64,000 bases of DNA, taken from contig NZ_CAKAKL010000013.1 of the NCBI RefSeq assembly GCF_916619195.1, positions 92,529 to 156,528 of the forward strand. The letters are read 5' to 3'. The stretch comes from Inquilinus sp. Marseille-Q2685. Its GTDB lineage: Bacteria > Pseudomonadota > Alphaproteobacteria > DSM-16000 > Inquilinaceae. Under the pieces are notes generated by a model. That model saw nothing but the letters and a program-made list of their open reading frames with translations. It was not told the DNA's origin and made no database searches. Shown here piece by piece: positions 25,664 to 34,486 of the stretch; within the stretch, counting starts at the first letter, position 1; each line of letters starts with the position of its first letter. The position numbers and the translations under genes were made by a program.

Positions 25664-27094
25664 TCACACCTTCTTGAACCCGGTCCGCGCCATCCGCCCC
25701 CAGCCTTCGGCCTTGCGCAGCCAGCGCCACCAGCCGACCACCCGCCACCAGTTGTTGAGTTGGCGGTAGCCGAAGTTCTCCGCCACCGCGGCGAGAGTGA
25801 GTACGGCGATGTCGCGCAGCCGCGGATAGCGGCGCAGTTGGATCTCCTCCAGCACCAGCGATCCGACGCTGACGAAGACGCCGTAGATGAAGGTCAGCGC
25901 CGTGAAGGCGATCAGGTAGTCGACGCTGAGCAGACCGAGCGCGGCGAAGAGCGGGATCAGGACGTAACCCAGCACCTCGATCGGCGGGCCGATCACGTCG
26001 ACCAGCAGCATCTGGCCAAAACCGATCGTGCCGACGGCGCCGTAGCGCGGCCGGAACAGCATGTCCCGGTGCTTGAAAAAGGCCTCCAACGCGCCGCGCT
26101 GCCACCGGCTGCGCTGGCGGCCCAGCGTGCCGAAGTCGCTCGGCGCCTCCGTCCAGCACACCGGCTCCGGCACGAAGACGACACGGTAGTCGCGCTTCGC
26201 GTCCCGCAGGTGTCGATGGATCTTGACGATGATCTCCAGGTCCTCGCCGACGGTGCCCAGGCTGTAGCCGCCGACCGCCACCGCCACGTTGCGCCGAAAC
26301 AGGCCGAAGGCGCCGGAGACGATGGTCAGCGCCTGCATCCGGCTGAGCGCCAGCCGCGCCATCAGGAAGGCCCGTAGATACTCCACCGTCTGGAACAGCG
26401 GCAGCAGCTGGCGCGGCAGCCCCACGCGAACCACCCGGCCGGAGCGGACCTCGCAGCCATTGGCGATGCGGATCGAGCCGCCCGACACCACGGTCCGGAC
26501 CGGGTCTTCGACGAAGGGCTGGACCACGCCCAGCAGGCTGTCGGCCTCGAGCAGGCTGTCCGCGTCCACGGCGCAGAACAGCGGGTTGCGCGAGACGACG
26601 ATGCCCGCATTCAGCGCATCCGCCTTGCCGCCATTCTCCTTGTCCACGACCACCAGGTTGGGCTGCCGTGGCGTGCCGTAAAGGCCGCGGATCGGCTGGT
26701 GCGGGATCGTGTCCTCAAAAGCGCGGGTGACCGGCGCCAGCCCGAAAGCCTCGATCAGCCGCGCCACGGTGCCGTCCTTCGAGCCGTCGTTGATCACCAC
26801 GATCTCGAAGCGCGGATACTGCAGCCCCAGCAGCGACCGCACATTCTCGACCACCGTCGCCTCTTCGTTGTAGGCGGGAACCAGCAGCGAGATCGGCGGC
26901 GCGACATCGGCATAGGCGGCCCAGAGCGACGGGCCGCTCTCGACTGGTGGAACGCGGCGCAGGGACCAGAAGGCGACGACCAGCTCGACCAGATAGATCG
27001 CCGACTGCGCCAGGCCGGTGGCGATCACCAGCCAGCCGACGACCGGGGCGACCACCAGCAGGACGGCTTCGGCACCGGCGAAGAATTCCGTCAT
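25664..27094 (-). CDS. Processive family 2 glycosyltransferase (polysaccharide synthase)
   Basis: The protein has 476 residues. N-terminal membrane segments (~15-40) precede a GT2 domain with all polymerase motifs: VPAYNEEATVVEN, INDGSKDGT, NGGKADALNAG, DADS, EDLEI and QRSRWQRG (the QxxRW acceptor site of chitin, cellulose, hyaluronan and PNAG synthases). C-terminal membrane segments (about 320-420) form the likely transport channel. It is last in a five-gene operon; its ATG overlaps the HEAT gene stop as ATGA. It is the probable synthase of an extracellular polysaccharide. The sugar is unknown; the GH18-like partner hints at an amino sugar. Confidence 0.9.
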   Translation of the reverse strand: MTEFFAGAEAVLLVVAPVVGWLVIATGLAQSAIYLVELVVAFWSLRRVPPVESGPSLWAAYADVAPPISLLVPAYNEEATVVENVRSLLGLQYPRFEIVVINDGSKDGTVARLIEAFGLAPVTRAFEDTIPHQPIRGLYGTPRQPNLVVVDKENGGKADALNAGIVVSRNPLFCAVDADSLLEADSLLGVVQPFVEDPVRTVVSGGSIRIANGCEVRSGRVVRVGLPRQLLPLFQTVEYLRAFLMARLALSRMQALTIVSGAFGLFRRNVAVAVGGYSLGTVGEDLEIIVKIHRHLRDAKRDYRVVFVPEPVCWTEAPSDFGTLGRQRSRWQRGALEAFFKHRDMLFRPRYGAVGTIGFGQMLLVDVIGPPIEVLGYVLIPLFAALGLLSVDYLIAFTALTFIYGVFVSVGSLVLEEIQLRRYPRLRDIAVLTLAAVAENFGYRQLNNWWRVVGWWRWLRKAEGWGRMARTGFKKV

Positions 27095-28128
27095 CCCGCC
27101 CCCTGCATCAGGATCGCCTGGGCGATCCGGCCGGCCGTGCCCGGCTCCTCGGCCCGGCGGCGGAGGATGGCCAGCCCCTCCTCGCCCAGCCTCGTCAGGG
27201 CTTCGGCGGTCCTCATCCGGACCCACCACACCTCGTCGTCCAGCCGGGCCTCGAGGTCGCCGGTCAACTCGGTCAGCCCGATCGCGGCGGCGCAGCGCGC
27301 AGCCTGCGTCCGCACCTCCCACGCGGCGTCGGCCAGCCCTCGCCGCACTGCCGCAGCCGCGGCCGGATGCGCCAGCCTGGCGAGAGTGCGAAAGGCCTGC
27401 GCCCGGACGTCGACGATCGGATCGCCGGCGGCCGCCAGCACGACCGGCAGGGCGGCCAGCATGCCGGCCTCGCCCAGCGCATCGAGCGCCAGGACGCGCC
27501 GGCGCGTGTCCGGCGCCGAACCCGCAAGCCGAAGGAACAATTCCGGATGCTGCGACACCAGCCGGCGGAACACCCGCGCGGAGGTGCGGGACTCCAGCCC
27601 GCCCGCCTCGGCCAGCGACGAGACGAGACGATCGGCGTCCAGCGGAGCATCGAGGTCGACCAGCACCTCCGCCGCGGCCAGGCGCATCGCGGCGCCGGGC
27701 CCGCTCTCCACAACCTGCCGCAGCGTTCGCTCGGTCTCCGCCCCCGGGAACAGCCGCAGGCTGTGGATCGCCGCGACCGAATCCGCCCCCGCCGGCCGGG
27801 CCAGCCGGCGCCGGAGCACCGTGTCCAGGTCCAGCGATCGGGCGAGGTCGATCAGGCGGCGCAGCCCGTCGCCCCGGATCACCCGGTCGATCCGGACCAG
27901 CAGGTCGACGACGGAGCGCCGATCGGCCTCGGCCAGCGCCCGCCGCATGGCGCACTCGTCGATCTCATTGCCGAGGAAGGCGAAGATCTTGCCCTGCAGC
28001 TCCCCGACGGCGGCCCAGCTGCGCCGGGCCCGGGCCTGCAGCAACGCACGGCGCAGGATCAGTACCGCCATCACCAGCAGCGCGGCCAGGGCCAAGGCGA
28101 GGGAGAAGTACCAGATCGCGAGCAGCAT
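27091..28128 (-). CDS. Membrane-anchored HEAT-repeat protein
   Basis: This 345-residue protein has one N-terminal membrane segment (LAIWYFSLALALAALLVMAVL) followed by a basic stop and a long helical solenoid. HEAT-like repeats of about 30 residues are seen from ~130 on: RQVVESGPGAAMRLAAAEVLV, VVLAAAGDPIVDVRAQAFRTL, AVRRGLADAAWEVRTQAARC, LEARLDDEVWWVRMRTAEAL and a final LAILRRRAEEPGTAGRIAQAI. It should be a protein-binding scaffold on the cytoplasmic or periplasmic face. It is coupled by ATGA to the synthase gene and lies four bases after the YaiO gene, so it likely organises the synthase complex. Confidence 0.85.
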   Translation of the reverse strand: MLLAIWYFSLALALAALLVMAVLILRRALLQARARRSWAAVGELQGKIFAFLGNEIDECAMRRALAEADRRSVVDLLVRIDRVIRGDGLRRLIDLARSLDLDTVLRRRLARPAGADSVAAIHSLRLFPGAETERTLRQVVESGPGAAMRLAAAEVLVDLDAPLDADRLVSSLAEAGGLESRTSARVFRRLVSQHPELFLRLAGSAPDTRRRVLALDALGEAGMLAALPVVLAAAGDPIVDVRAQAFRTLARLAHPAAAAAVRRGLADAAWEVRTQAARCAAAIGLTELTGDLEARLDDEVWWVRMRTAEALTRLGEEGLAILRRRAEEPGTAGRIAQAILMQGAG

Positions 28129-28132
28129 GGCG

Positions 28133-29488
28133 TCAGAAGCGGGTGGTCAGACCGAGCGTCACGCCGTAACGCGTCGGTCCGTCGATCTGCTCCTCGCCCT
28201 CGCCGGTCAGCGTCAGCCCGACCTGGTCGTCCAGGTCGACGCCGAGCCCGCCGAAGACGGTGCGGGTCTCGATGGTGGTGCTGATCTCGGTGTCGAGTGC
28301 CCGGCTGTAGCCGGCAAAGCCCCGCAGCCGGTCCGTCGCCTGCCAGTCGCCGCGCACCAGCCAGCCGACCTGCCAGTCGCCATGCCGGTCGCGGCTGAAC
28401 GGCAGCTGGAAGGTCAGCCACAGCCGCTCGGCGAAGAGGTGCTGCTGGAAGCCCGGCGTCAGGGTCAGCACGTCGAAGCCGTCATAGGCCTGGTAGCGGA
28501 CATCGCCGGTCAGGGCGGTGCGACCGAGGAAGCCCTGCCGGTCGCCTGCGCGGATGCTGGCGGTGACGCCGCCGGCCAGCGACCAGCGCGGCAGGAACTC
28601 CGAACCCGGAGCCAGCGTGGCTGTCAGCGTGCCTTCGATGTCGTCGGCGAGGCGCTGGAAGATCCCGGCCTCGAACTGCTCGCTGAACTCGCCGAAGCGG
28701 CTGTGGAACGAGACTCCGCCGAAGACCGCCGTGGCCGGCGAGAAGCGGTAGCCGATGCTGACGCCGCCTTCGCGCCAGGGCGCCCGCGCGACGCCGTCAT
28801 AGACGCTGTAGCCGCCGCTCAGGTCGAGCCGCCAGGGATGGTCGATCGTGCTGCCCGCGGCCAGGCGCCGGCGCCGTTCGGCGATGTCGGCATTGCCGGG
28901 CTCGCGGGCCTCGGCCAGATCGTATTCGGCGGCCGCAGAGTCGAGCTGGCCGCGTGCCGCGGCGACGTCGCCAAGCCCGACATGGGGGTCGGCCAGGTTC
29001 GGGGCCGCGTCCCGGGCGGCGCGATAGGCGCTCTCCGCCTCGTCCAGCCGGTTCTGGTAGAGGGCGAGGCGGCCCTTGAGGGCCAGCGCCTCGGCGTTGC
29101 CCGGGTCCCGGGCCAGGACGGCATCGGCCTCCGCCGCCGCCTCGGCATAGCGGCCCTGATAGCTGCGGATGCGCGCGATGGCGAGCCGGACATCGGCATA
29201 GTCCGGCGCCAGCGCCTGTGCCTGGCCCAGCGTGTCCAGCGCCAGGTCGTAGCGCTGCTGGAAGCCCTGGATCTGGCCGAGCAGCAGCAGGATGTCGGCA
29301 TCCTTCGGGGCCAGAGCCCGGGCCCGGGCCAGCAGTTGGGCGGCGCGGTCGAAATCATTGACCCGGCGCGCCTCCAGTGCCGATTTGTACAGATCCTCGG
29401 CCGTGGCCGCGCGGGCGGCTGGGACCGTGCCGGCGACCAGCATAAGCGCGAGCAGCGCGGCGGCGCAGGCGCCGCGGCCCGGCTTCAC
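28133..29488 (-). CDS. YaiO-family outer membrane protein with TPR region
   Basis: The protein has 451 residues with a signal peptide cut near ARAA. Residues ~28-200 are TPR repeats (DFDRAAQLLARARALAPKDA, RYDLALDTLGQAQALAPDYA, RYAEAAAEADAVLARDPGNA, RLDEAESAYRAARDAAPNLA). Residues ~205-451 are alternating beta strands ending in TLGLTTRF, the terminal Phe of outer-membrane barrels. TPR-plus-barrel architecture is that of polysaccharide exporters such as PgaA, although this barrel is smaller and YaiO-like. It sits between the receiver and HEAT genes; its ATG overlaps the receiver stop. Confidence 0.87.
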   Translation of the reverse strand: MKPGRGACAAALLALMLVAGTVPAARAATAEDLYKSALEARRVNDFDRAAQLLARARALAPKDADILLLLGQIQGFQQRYDLALDTLGQAQALAPDYADVRLAIARIRSYQGRYAEAAAEADAVLARDPGNAEALALKGRLALYQNRLDEAESAYRAARDAAPNLADPHVGLGDVAAARGQLDSAAAEYDLAEAREPGNADIAERRRRLAAGSTIDHPWRLDLSGGYSVYDGVARAPWREGGVSIGYRFSPATAVFGGVSFHSRFGEFSEQFEAGIFQRLADDIEGTLTATLAPGSEFLPRWSLAGGVTASIRAGDRQGFLGRTALTGDVRYQAYDGFDVLTLTPGFQQHLFAERLWLTFQLPFSRDRHGDWQVGWLVRGDWQATDRLRGFAGYSRALDTEISTTIETRTVFGGLGVDLDDQVGLTLTGEGEEQIDGPTRYGVTLGLTTRF

Positions 29489-29880
29489 GACGACCTCTTG
29501 CGGTGGTTCAGAATCCGCTGGATGCGCAGCACCAGCTCGTCGGGCAGAAACGGCTTGACCAGATAGTCATGGGCGCCAAGGGACAGGCCGGCGACCACGT
29601 CCTGTTCCTGCCGGCGCGCGGTCAGCATGATGACCGGGACCTCGCGGGTCGCGCCACTGTCGGCGAGGCGTTGCAGCACCTGGAAGCCGTCGAGGCCCGG
29701 CATCATGCCGTCGAGCACGATCAGGTCGGGCGGCGACGCCGAGGCCATGGCAAGGGCCGCCTCGCCATCCTCCGCGAGTTCGACCTCGTAGCCGCGGCTG
29801 CGCAGCTTGAATTCGAGCAGGTCGCGCAGCAGCTCGTCGTCGTCCACGACCAGGATCTTGGGCTTGGAAGGCGACGTCAC
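29485..29880 (-). CDS. Single-domain response regulator (receiver only)
   Basis: This 131-residue CheY-like protein has the acidic pocket DDDE at residues 13-16, the phosphoacceptor D57 in LIVLDGMMPG, the Thr of MLTARR and the Lys of YLVKPFLPDE. No output domain follows; the C-terminus ends in a short basic tail. No histidine kinase is in the operon. It overlaps both neighbours by 4 bases, so it is made in step with the periplasmic protein and the outer-membrane barrel. I infer that it transmits a phosphorylation signal to the polysaccharide complex by protein contact. Confidence 0.92.
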   Translation of the reverse strand: MTSPSKPKILVVDDDELLRDLLEFKLRSRGYEVELAEDGEAALAMASASPPDLIVLDGMMPGLDGFQVLQRLADSGATREVPVIMLTARRQEQDVVAGLSLGAHDYLVKPFLPDELVLRIQRILNHRKRSS

Positions 29881-31535
29881 GGTTCAGGGCTCCTTCCCGG
29901 CTGAAGGCCGTCGAGCAGCCCGTGGACGGCGATGCCGGCGAAAGCCGGCCAGGCGGAGAGAACCGGCCGGATGCGGCCGATCGCGGCCGTCAGTGCTGCG
30001 GCGTCGCCGAGGAAGCTGAGCCGGCCGGCGGGCAGCCGGTGGTCACCCTGGCGACGATAGGCCTGCCCCGCCGGGTTGGCGCGCGGCCGGTCGAGCAGGA
30101 CGAGAATGCGGTGTCCGTCAAGCGAAATTCGCCACAGCTCGCCCTCCGCCGCCGGGCGGAAGGACTGGACGCGGTCGTCCGGCAACGGCCCCGCTTCCAG
30201 CGCGACCGTCGCCGCCCGGCCATGCGCGCCGGCCCAGGCCAGGGCGCTTTCGGCCGCGGCGACGATATCGTCCGGCTTCGTGCGATAGGTCATGACCACG
30301 AAGCGGTCCGCCGCCGCTGCGAGCCGGTCGAGGGCGCCGGCCATCTCCGGCATGTCGAGCCACCAGAAGGGCAGGACTGCCTCGATGGGGCAGTCGGCCT
30401 CCCGCTTCAGCCGCTCCATCGTATCCAGATAGGCGGCGATGCCGGCGGCCCGGTCGAGCGGCCAGCCCGTCAGCAGATACGGCTCGATATCGTACTGGAT
30501 GCCGTCCAGGGCCGGCGACCCGCCGCGGTTGAAGGCGGCGATCGCTCGCGTGCGCTCCAGGAACGGCGACCGGCCCGTTTTCGTGATGGCGGCCGGATCC
30601 CCTTCAACGGCCCAGACCGCCAGGTTCCCGGCGCGGGCGGCCTGAAGGAAGGACCGCAACCGGCCGGCATCCGCCACCGCGCCGTCGCGGATGTCAAGGC
30701 CGATGAAGATCCGGTCCAGTCCATGGGCCTGTGCCGCAGCGATCAGGCCGTCGCCGTCATCCCGCCACTGCGACGGCCGCCAGATCCAGGTCGACAGCGG
30801 AACCGGCCGGTCCTCGCCTTCCCGCAAGCGGAGCGAGTGCAGCGAGATCCGTGCCGGCCCGGACGGGCAGCGGAAGGTTGCCGCGACAGCAGAGCCATGC
30901 GCCCGATCGCTTGGAAGCGGCATGATTTCCTGCCGGCCGATGCCCGGAGGCAGGCGACCGAGCAGGCTATCGTCGCCGCGACCCAGAGCCACATCGAAGG
31001 GCGCATCGGCGTCGTACTCCGTAGCAAAGGCGAGCCGGGCGCCGCGGGGAAGACGGCCGGGCAGCTCGGCGACGGCCTCGCCCGCCGCCGTCCCGGCCGG
31101 ACAATCCGCCGCGAAGGCCCCGGGGCCGATCTTGTCCAGCGTCGCCCGGCCGACGGTTCGCAGCGTCGCCTGGTCCAGCAGATCCGGCCCGACCGGCAGC
31201 ACGGGAACGGCGTCCTGGGTGCGCCCGTCATCGAGTTCGATTTCCGAGATCGCCATCGGTTCATCCGGGTGACCGGGCACCGGCCCGATCAGCCGGAGCA
31301 CCGGGGCCTGCGGGGCCTCTGAGGCCTGCGAGGCCGGCTCGAATCCGAGCCACAGGACACGGGCATCGCCGACCGGCAGGGCCACCGCGGGGCATCGGTC
31401 CGGACGGTCCTGCGAGATCGCGAGCACAAGGCGGGCGCCCGCCACGTCTTCGGACGTCCGACTGATACCGGCCCCGGCCGGCGGCGATGCGCATACGCTC
31501 AGCCAGACGATCGAAGCAGCAGCAGCAAGCGCCAT
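29877..31535 (-). CDS. Exported protein with a GH18-like barrel, first gene of the polysaccharide operon
   Basis: The protein has 552 residues; the N-terminal signal is hydrophobic with a possible lipobox-like LSVCASP. Residues ~30-240 are beta-rich. From ~245 a TIM-barrel pattern appears: STWIWRPSQWRDDGDGLI, LDRIFIGLDIRDG, AGNLAVWAVEGDP, then LDGIQYDIEPYL. The last fits the GH18 motif DGxDxDxE with D344, D349 and E351 kept and the middle Asp replaced by Gln347. Later FVVMTYR and GIAVHGLLDG match GH18 strands 6 and 8. It may cut or bind a GlcNAc-type glycan. It is coupled to the receiver gene by ATGA. The family call is my inference. Confidence 0.7.
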   Translation of the reverse strand: MALAAAASIVWLSVCASPPAGAGISRTSEDVAGARLVLAISQDRPDRCPAVALPVGDARVLWLGFEPASQASEAPQAPVLRLIGPVPGHPDEPMAISEIELDDGRTQDAVPVLPVGPDLLDQATLRTVGRATLDKIGPGAFAADCPAGTAAGEAVAELPGRLPRGARLAFATEYDADAPFDVALGRGDDSLLGRLPPGIGRQEIMPLPSDRAHGSAVAATFRCPSGPARISLHSLRLREGEDRPVPLSTWIWRPSQWRDDGDGLIAAAQAHGLDRIFIGLDIRDGAVADAGRLRSFLQAARAGNLAVWAVEGDPAAITKTGRSPFLERTRAIAAFNRGGSPALDGIQYDIEPYLLTGWPLDRAAGIAAYLDTMERLKREADCPIEAVLPFWWLDMPEMAGALDRLAAAADRFVVMTYRTKPDDIVAAAESALAWAGAHGRAATVALEAGPLPDDRVQSFRPAAEGELWRISLDGHRILVLLDRPRANPAGQAYRRQGDHRLPAGRLSFLGDAAALTAAIGRIRPVLSAWPAFAGIAVHGLLDGLQPGRSPEP

Positions 31536-31765
31536 CTGGTCACCGAAATCGACGTGTCACGGGCTGATGCACGAACCCGGGCAATGTTCGGCATCGAGTA
31601 TAGTTAGGAACGGCCGCCGCAGAACCCCGATCAGTGCGAAAAATATTCCATTGGATGTGACGAAAACCGGGACGCTGCAGCGTTCCTGCGATGTTTCGCA
31701 TTGCCAGCTTCGCCACGGCGGGCCATAGCGGCGGCGCGACGCAACTTCCGGGGATGGGGCCGGCG

Positions 31766-32482
31766 ATGCGCTTCATCGAGACGTTCGACCTCTATCCCTT
31801 CCTCGACACGGTGGTCAGCCTGACCGCGGCCTTTGTCCTGGGCACGCTGATCGGCGCCGAGCGGCAGTACCGCCAGCGCACCGCGGGCCTGCGGACCTGC
31901 GTCCTGGTCGCGGTCGGCGCCGCCGCCTTCGTCGACCTGGCCGCCCGCATCGCCGGCAGTGCCGAGGCGGTGCGCGTGATCTCCTACGTCGTCTCCGGCA
32001 TCGGCTTTCTCGGCGCCGGCGTGATCATGAAGGAGGGGATGAATGTCCGCGGCCTGAACACGGCGGCGACGCTGTGGTGTTCCGCCGCCGTCGGCGCCTG
32101 CACCGGCGCCGACATGGTGGCCGAGGCCGCGCTGCTGACCATCTTCGTCATCGCCGGCAACACGCTGCTGCGGCCGCTGGTCAACGCCATCAACCGCATC
32201 CCCTTCGACGAGCGGGCGTCGGAGGCGACCTACGAGGTGCGCGTGACCACCACCCCGACGGCGATGCCGGCGATCCGCGAGCTGCTGCTGGACCAGTTGC
32301 AGGCGGCGCGGTATCCGGCCAGCGACGACGAGGTGATCGAGCGTGGCGAGGACGCAGTCGAGATCGTCGCCACGCTGGTCAGCACCGCGGTGAACCCGAA
32401 GGAGCTGGAGGCCGTGGTCGCCCGGCTCGGGAAGCAGCCGGGCGTCAGCCATGCCAGCTGGGAAGCCAGCACCAAGGACTGA
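31766..32482 (+). CDS. MgtC/SapB family membrane protein
   Basis: The protein has 238 residues from ATG 31766, preceded by GGGG six bases upstream; in-frame ATGs at 31691 and 31754 add residues without homology. MgtC features are clear: TAAFVLGTLIGAERQYRQRTAGLRTCVLVAVGAAAF, YVVSGIGFLGAGVIMKEG, VRGLNTAATLWCSAAVGA. Four to five membrane segments precede a cytoplasmic ACT-like C-terminal domain (EVRVTTTPTAMPAIRELLL). Family members support growth at low magnesium and control ATP synthase or phosphate transport. It is divergent from the polysaccharide operon, with 230 bases between them. Confidence 0.9.
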   Translation: MRFIETFDLYPFLDTVVSLTAAFVLGTLIGAERQYRQRTAGLRTCVLVAVGAAAFVDLAARIAGSAEAVRVISYVVSGIGFLGAGVIMKEGMNVRGLNTAATLWCSAAVGACTGADMVAEAALLTIFVIAGNTLLRPLVNAINRIPFDERASEATYEVRVTTTPTAMPAIRELLLDQLQAARYPASDDEVIERGEDAVEIVATLVSTAVNPKELEAVVARLGKQPGVSHASWEASTKD

Positions 32483-32491
32483 CGCCCGCCC

Positions 32492-33526
32492 TCACCGCTC
32501 CCGGGCCGGCCCTTCCGGCGGGCGGTCGATCAGCTTTTCGATCTCCGCCATTGCCTCGGGCCGCAGCGGCCCCTTCTCCAGCGCGCCGGCATTCTCCCGC
32601 ACCTGCGCCACCGAGCGGAAGCCGGGGATCGGCAGGGTGCGCGGCGACCTGGCCCAGAGCCAGGCGAGCGCACCCTGGGCCGGGGTGCGACCGTCGGCGG
32701 TCAGCAGGTGCCGGATCCGCTCCAGCCGGTCGGCGAAACCGGGCGCAACGCGGCCGTCCTTGAAATAGTCCATCCAGGTGAAGGTGTTGGACCGGACGTC
32801 GTCCGCCGGCAGCACCTGCCCGGCCGCGAATTTGCCGGTCAGCAGACCCATGGCGAGCGGCGAGCGGTTGATCGAGATCAGTCCGTTGGCTTCGATCACG
32901 CCGAGCATGGTCGGCGCATCGAAGAACAGGTTCATGCCGTGCTGCACGGCGACGAAGCCGTCCCGCCCGGCATGGGCCGCCGCCCGCTCCGGGAAATCGG
33001 TGCTCCAGCCATAGGCGCCGATGGTGCCGGCGGCGCGCAGATCGTCCAGCACGTCGAACACCTCGCCGGCCCGCTCGATCGGCAGGTTGTTGAGGTGGAG
33101 TTGCACCAGGTCGATGCGGTCGCGGCGCAGCCGGCGCAGCGATCCCTCCACAGCGCTGCGGGCCTCGCGCTTGAGGTCGCCCTCCGCGATGCTGCCGGTA
33201 AGCTGCTTCGTCGCCGGGTCGAAGCGGTTGCCCAGCTTGGTCGCGATCACCACGTCGTCCCGGCCTTCCAGGGCCCGGCCCAGCACCTCCTCGGAATGGC
33301 CGGCGCCGTAGACGTCGGCGGTGTCGAAGAACCGGATGCCGAGATCGACGGCGCAATGGATCGCCGCGATCGATTCCGCGTCGTCGACCGCGCCGTAGCC
33401 GAGCGGCGTGTCGCCGGCGAAGAACGGGCCGCCGATCGCCCAGCAGCCGAGGCCGAGGCGCGGCACCTCGCGCCCGTCCCATAGGCGGATCAGGATCGTG
33501 GGAAGAGATCCGGCTTGATCGTTCAT
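32492..33526 (-). CDS. Aldo/keto reductase
   Basis: This 344-residue NADPH-dependent TIM-barrel oxidoreductase starts at ATG 33526, which has a perfect AGGAGG five bases upstream. Catalytic residues Asp, Tyr, Lys and His are visible: FFDTADVYGAGHSEEVLG, VVIATKLGN and IDLVQLHLNN. RSPLAMGLLTGKF and IPGFRSVAQVRENA fit the cofactor end of the AKR12/14-like groups. It is divergent from the LysR gene at 33617, which probably regulates it. The substrate is unknown. Confidence 0.92.
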   Translation of the reverse strand: MNDQAGSLPTILIRLWDGREVPRLGLGCWAIGGPFFAGDTPLGYGAVDDAESIAAIHCAVDLGIRFFDTADVYGAGHSEEVLGRALEGRDDVVIATKLGNRFDPATKQLTGSIAEGDLKREARSAVEGSLRRLRRDRIDLVQLHLNNLPIERAGEVFDVLDDLRAAGTIGAYGWSTDFPERAAAHAGRDGFVAVQHGMNLFFDAPTMLGVIEANGLISINRSPLAMGLLTGKFAAGQVLPADDVRSNTFTWMDYFKDGRVAPGFADRLERIRHLLTADGRTPAQGALAWLWARSPRTLPIPGFRSVAQVRENAGALEKGPLRPEAMAEIEKLIDRPPEGPARER

Positions 33527-33616
33527 GGCATCCTCCTTTTCAGGATCGAAAAGAAACTGGATCAATCGAAGGGAGGCTATCGGCTATGATCCGGCCCCGA
33601 AACACGCAGCACCGAA

Positions 33617-34486
33617 ATGAGCGTTGCAGGAATGAAAAGCCCGGTCGACTGGGAGGATATCCGCCTGTTCCTGGCCGTGGCCCGCGGCGAGGGGCTGAGC
33701 GCGGCGGCCCGCCAGTCGGGGTCGAGCCCGGCCACGCTGGGGCGTCGTATGACGGCGCTGGAGCGCAGCCTGGGCCAGCGCCTGTTCGTCCGGGAACGTC
33801 TGGGCTACCGGCTGACCGAGCCGGGGCGCCAGTTCCTGGCCCAGGCGGAGGAAATGGAGGCCGCGGCCACCGGCATCGAGCGCTGGCGCGACGGCCTGTC
33901 GCCGCGCCGCACCGTGCGGATCGCGGCGGGGACCTGGACCTCCTGGTTCCTGGCCCGGCACATCGATGCGCTGTGGTCGCCCGGCGAGCCCTGGACGATC
34001 GACTTCGTCGCCGCCAACGCCCGGGTCGACATCGCCCGTGGCCAGGCCGATATCGGCGTGCGCAACCGCCGGCCGGAGGAGCCCTGGCTGGCCGGACGGC
34101 GGACCGGCGACGTCGCCTTCGCCGTCTATGGCCGGCGTGGCGAGGCGCCGGAGGAGCGCTGGATCGGCGTCACCGGCGACGGCGCGATTACCCCCTCGGC
34201 CCGCTGGGTGGCGGAGCGGCATGCCGCCGCCACCGTGGTGCGCGGCAACGACCCCCGGCTGATCCTGGACCTGCTGCGGCGCGGCGTCGGCCGGGCGGTG
34301 CTGCCCTGTTTCGTCGGCGATGCCGATCCGGAGCTCGACCGGCTGCAGGAGGTCGAGGAGCTGCGCCACCAGCAATGGCTGGTGCTGCACCAGGACGAGC
34401 GCCGCCACCCCGCGGTACGCGCCGTGATCGAGCGCATCGTCCGGCTGATGCGCGACAACCGGGCGCTGTTCCGGGGCGACGGCTAA
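33617..34486 (+). CDS. LysR family transcriptional regulator
   Basis: The protein has 289 residues. The N-terminal winged helix is WEDIRLFLAVARGEGLSAAARQSGSSPATLGRRMTALER. The region from ~95 is the substrate-binding-protein-like effector domain (TVRIAAGTWTSWFLARHI, ADIGVRNRRPEEPW). GSSPATLGRRMT departs slightly from the usual VSQPAVS form and is typical of a subgroup. It is divergent from the aldo/keto reductase with 90 bases between, a classic regulator-target arrangement. The ATG at 33632 is an alternative start. It ends overlapping the convergent TetR gene by four bases. Confidence 0.9.
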   Translation: MSVAGMKSPVDWEDIRLFLAVARGEGLSAAARQSGSSPATLGRRMTALERSLGQRLFVRERLGYRLTEPGRQFLAQAEEMEAAATGIERWRDGLSPRRTVRIAAGTWTSWFLARHIDALWSPGEPWTIDFVAANARVDIARGQADIGVRNRRPEEPWLAGRRTGDVAFAVYGRRGEAPEERWIGVTGDGAITPSARWVAERHAAATVVRGNDPRLILDLLRRGVGRAVLPCFVGDADPELDRLQEVEELRHQQWLVLHQDERRHPAVRAVIERIVRLMRDNRALFRGDG

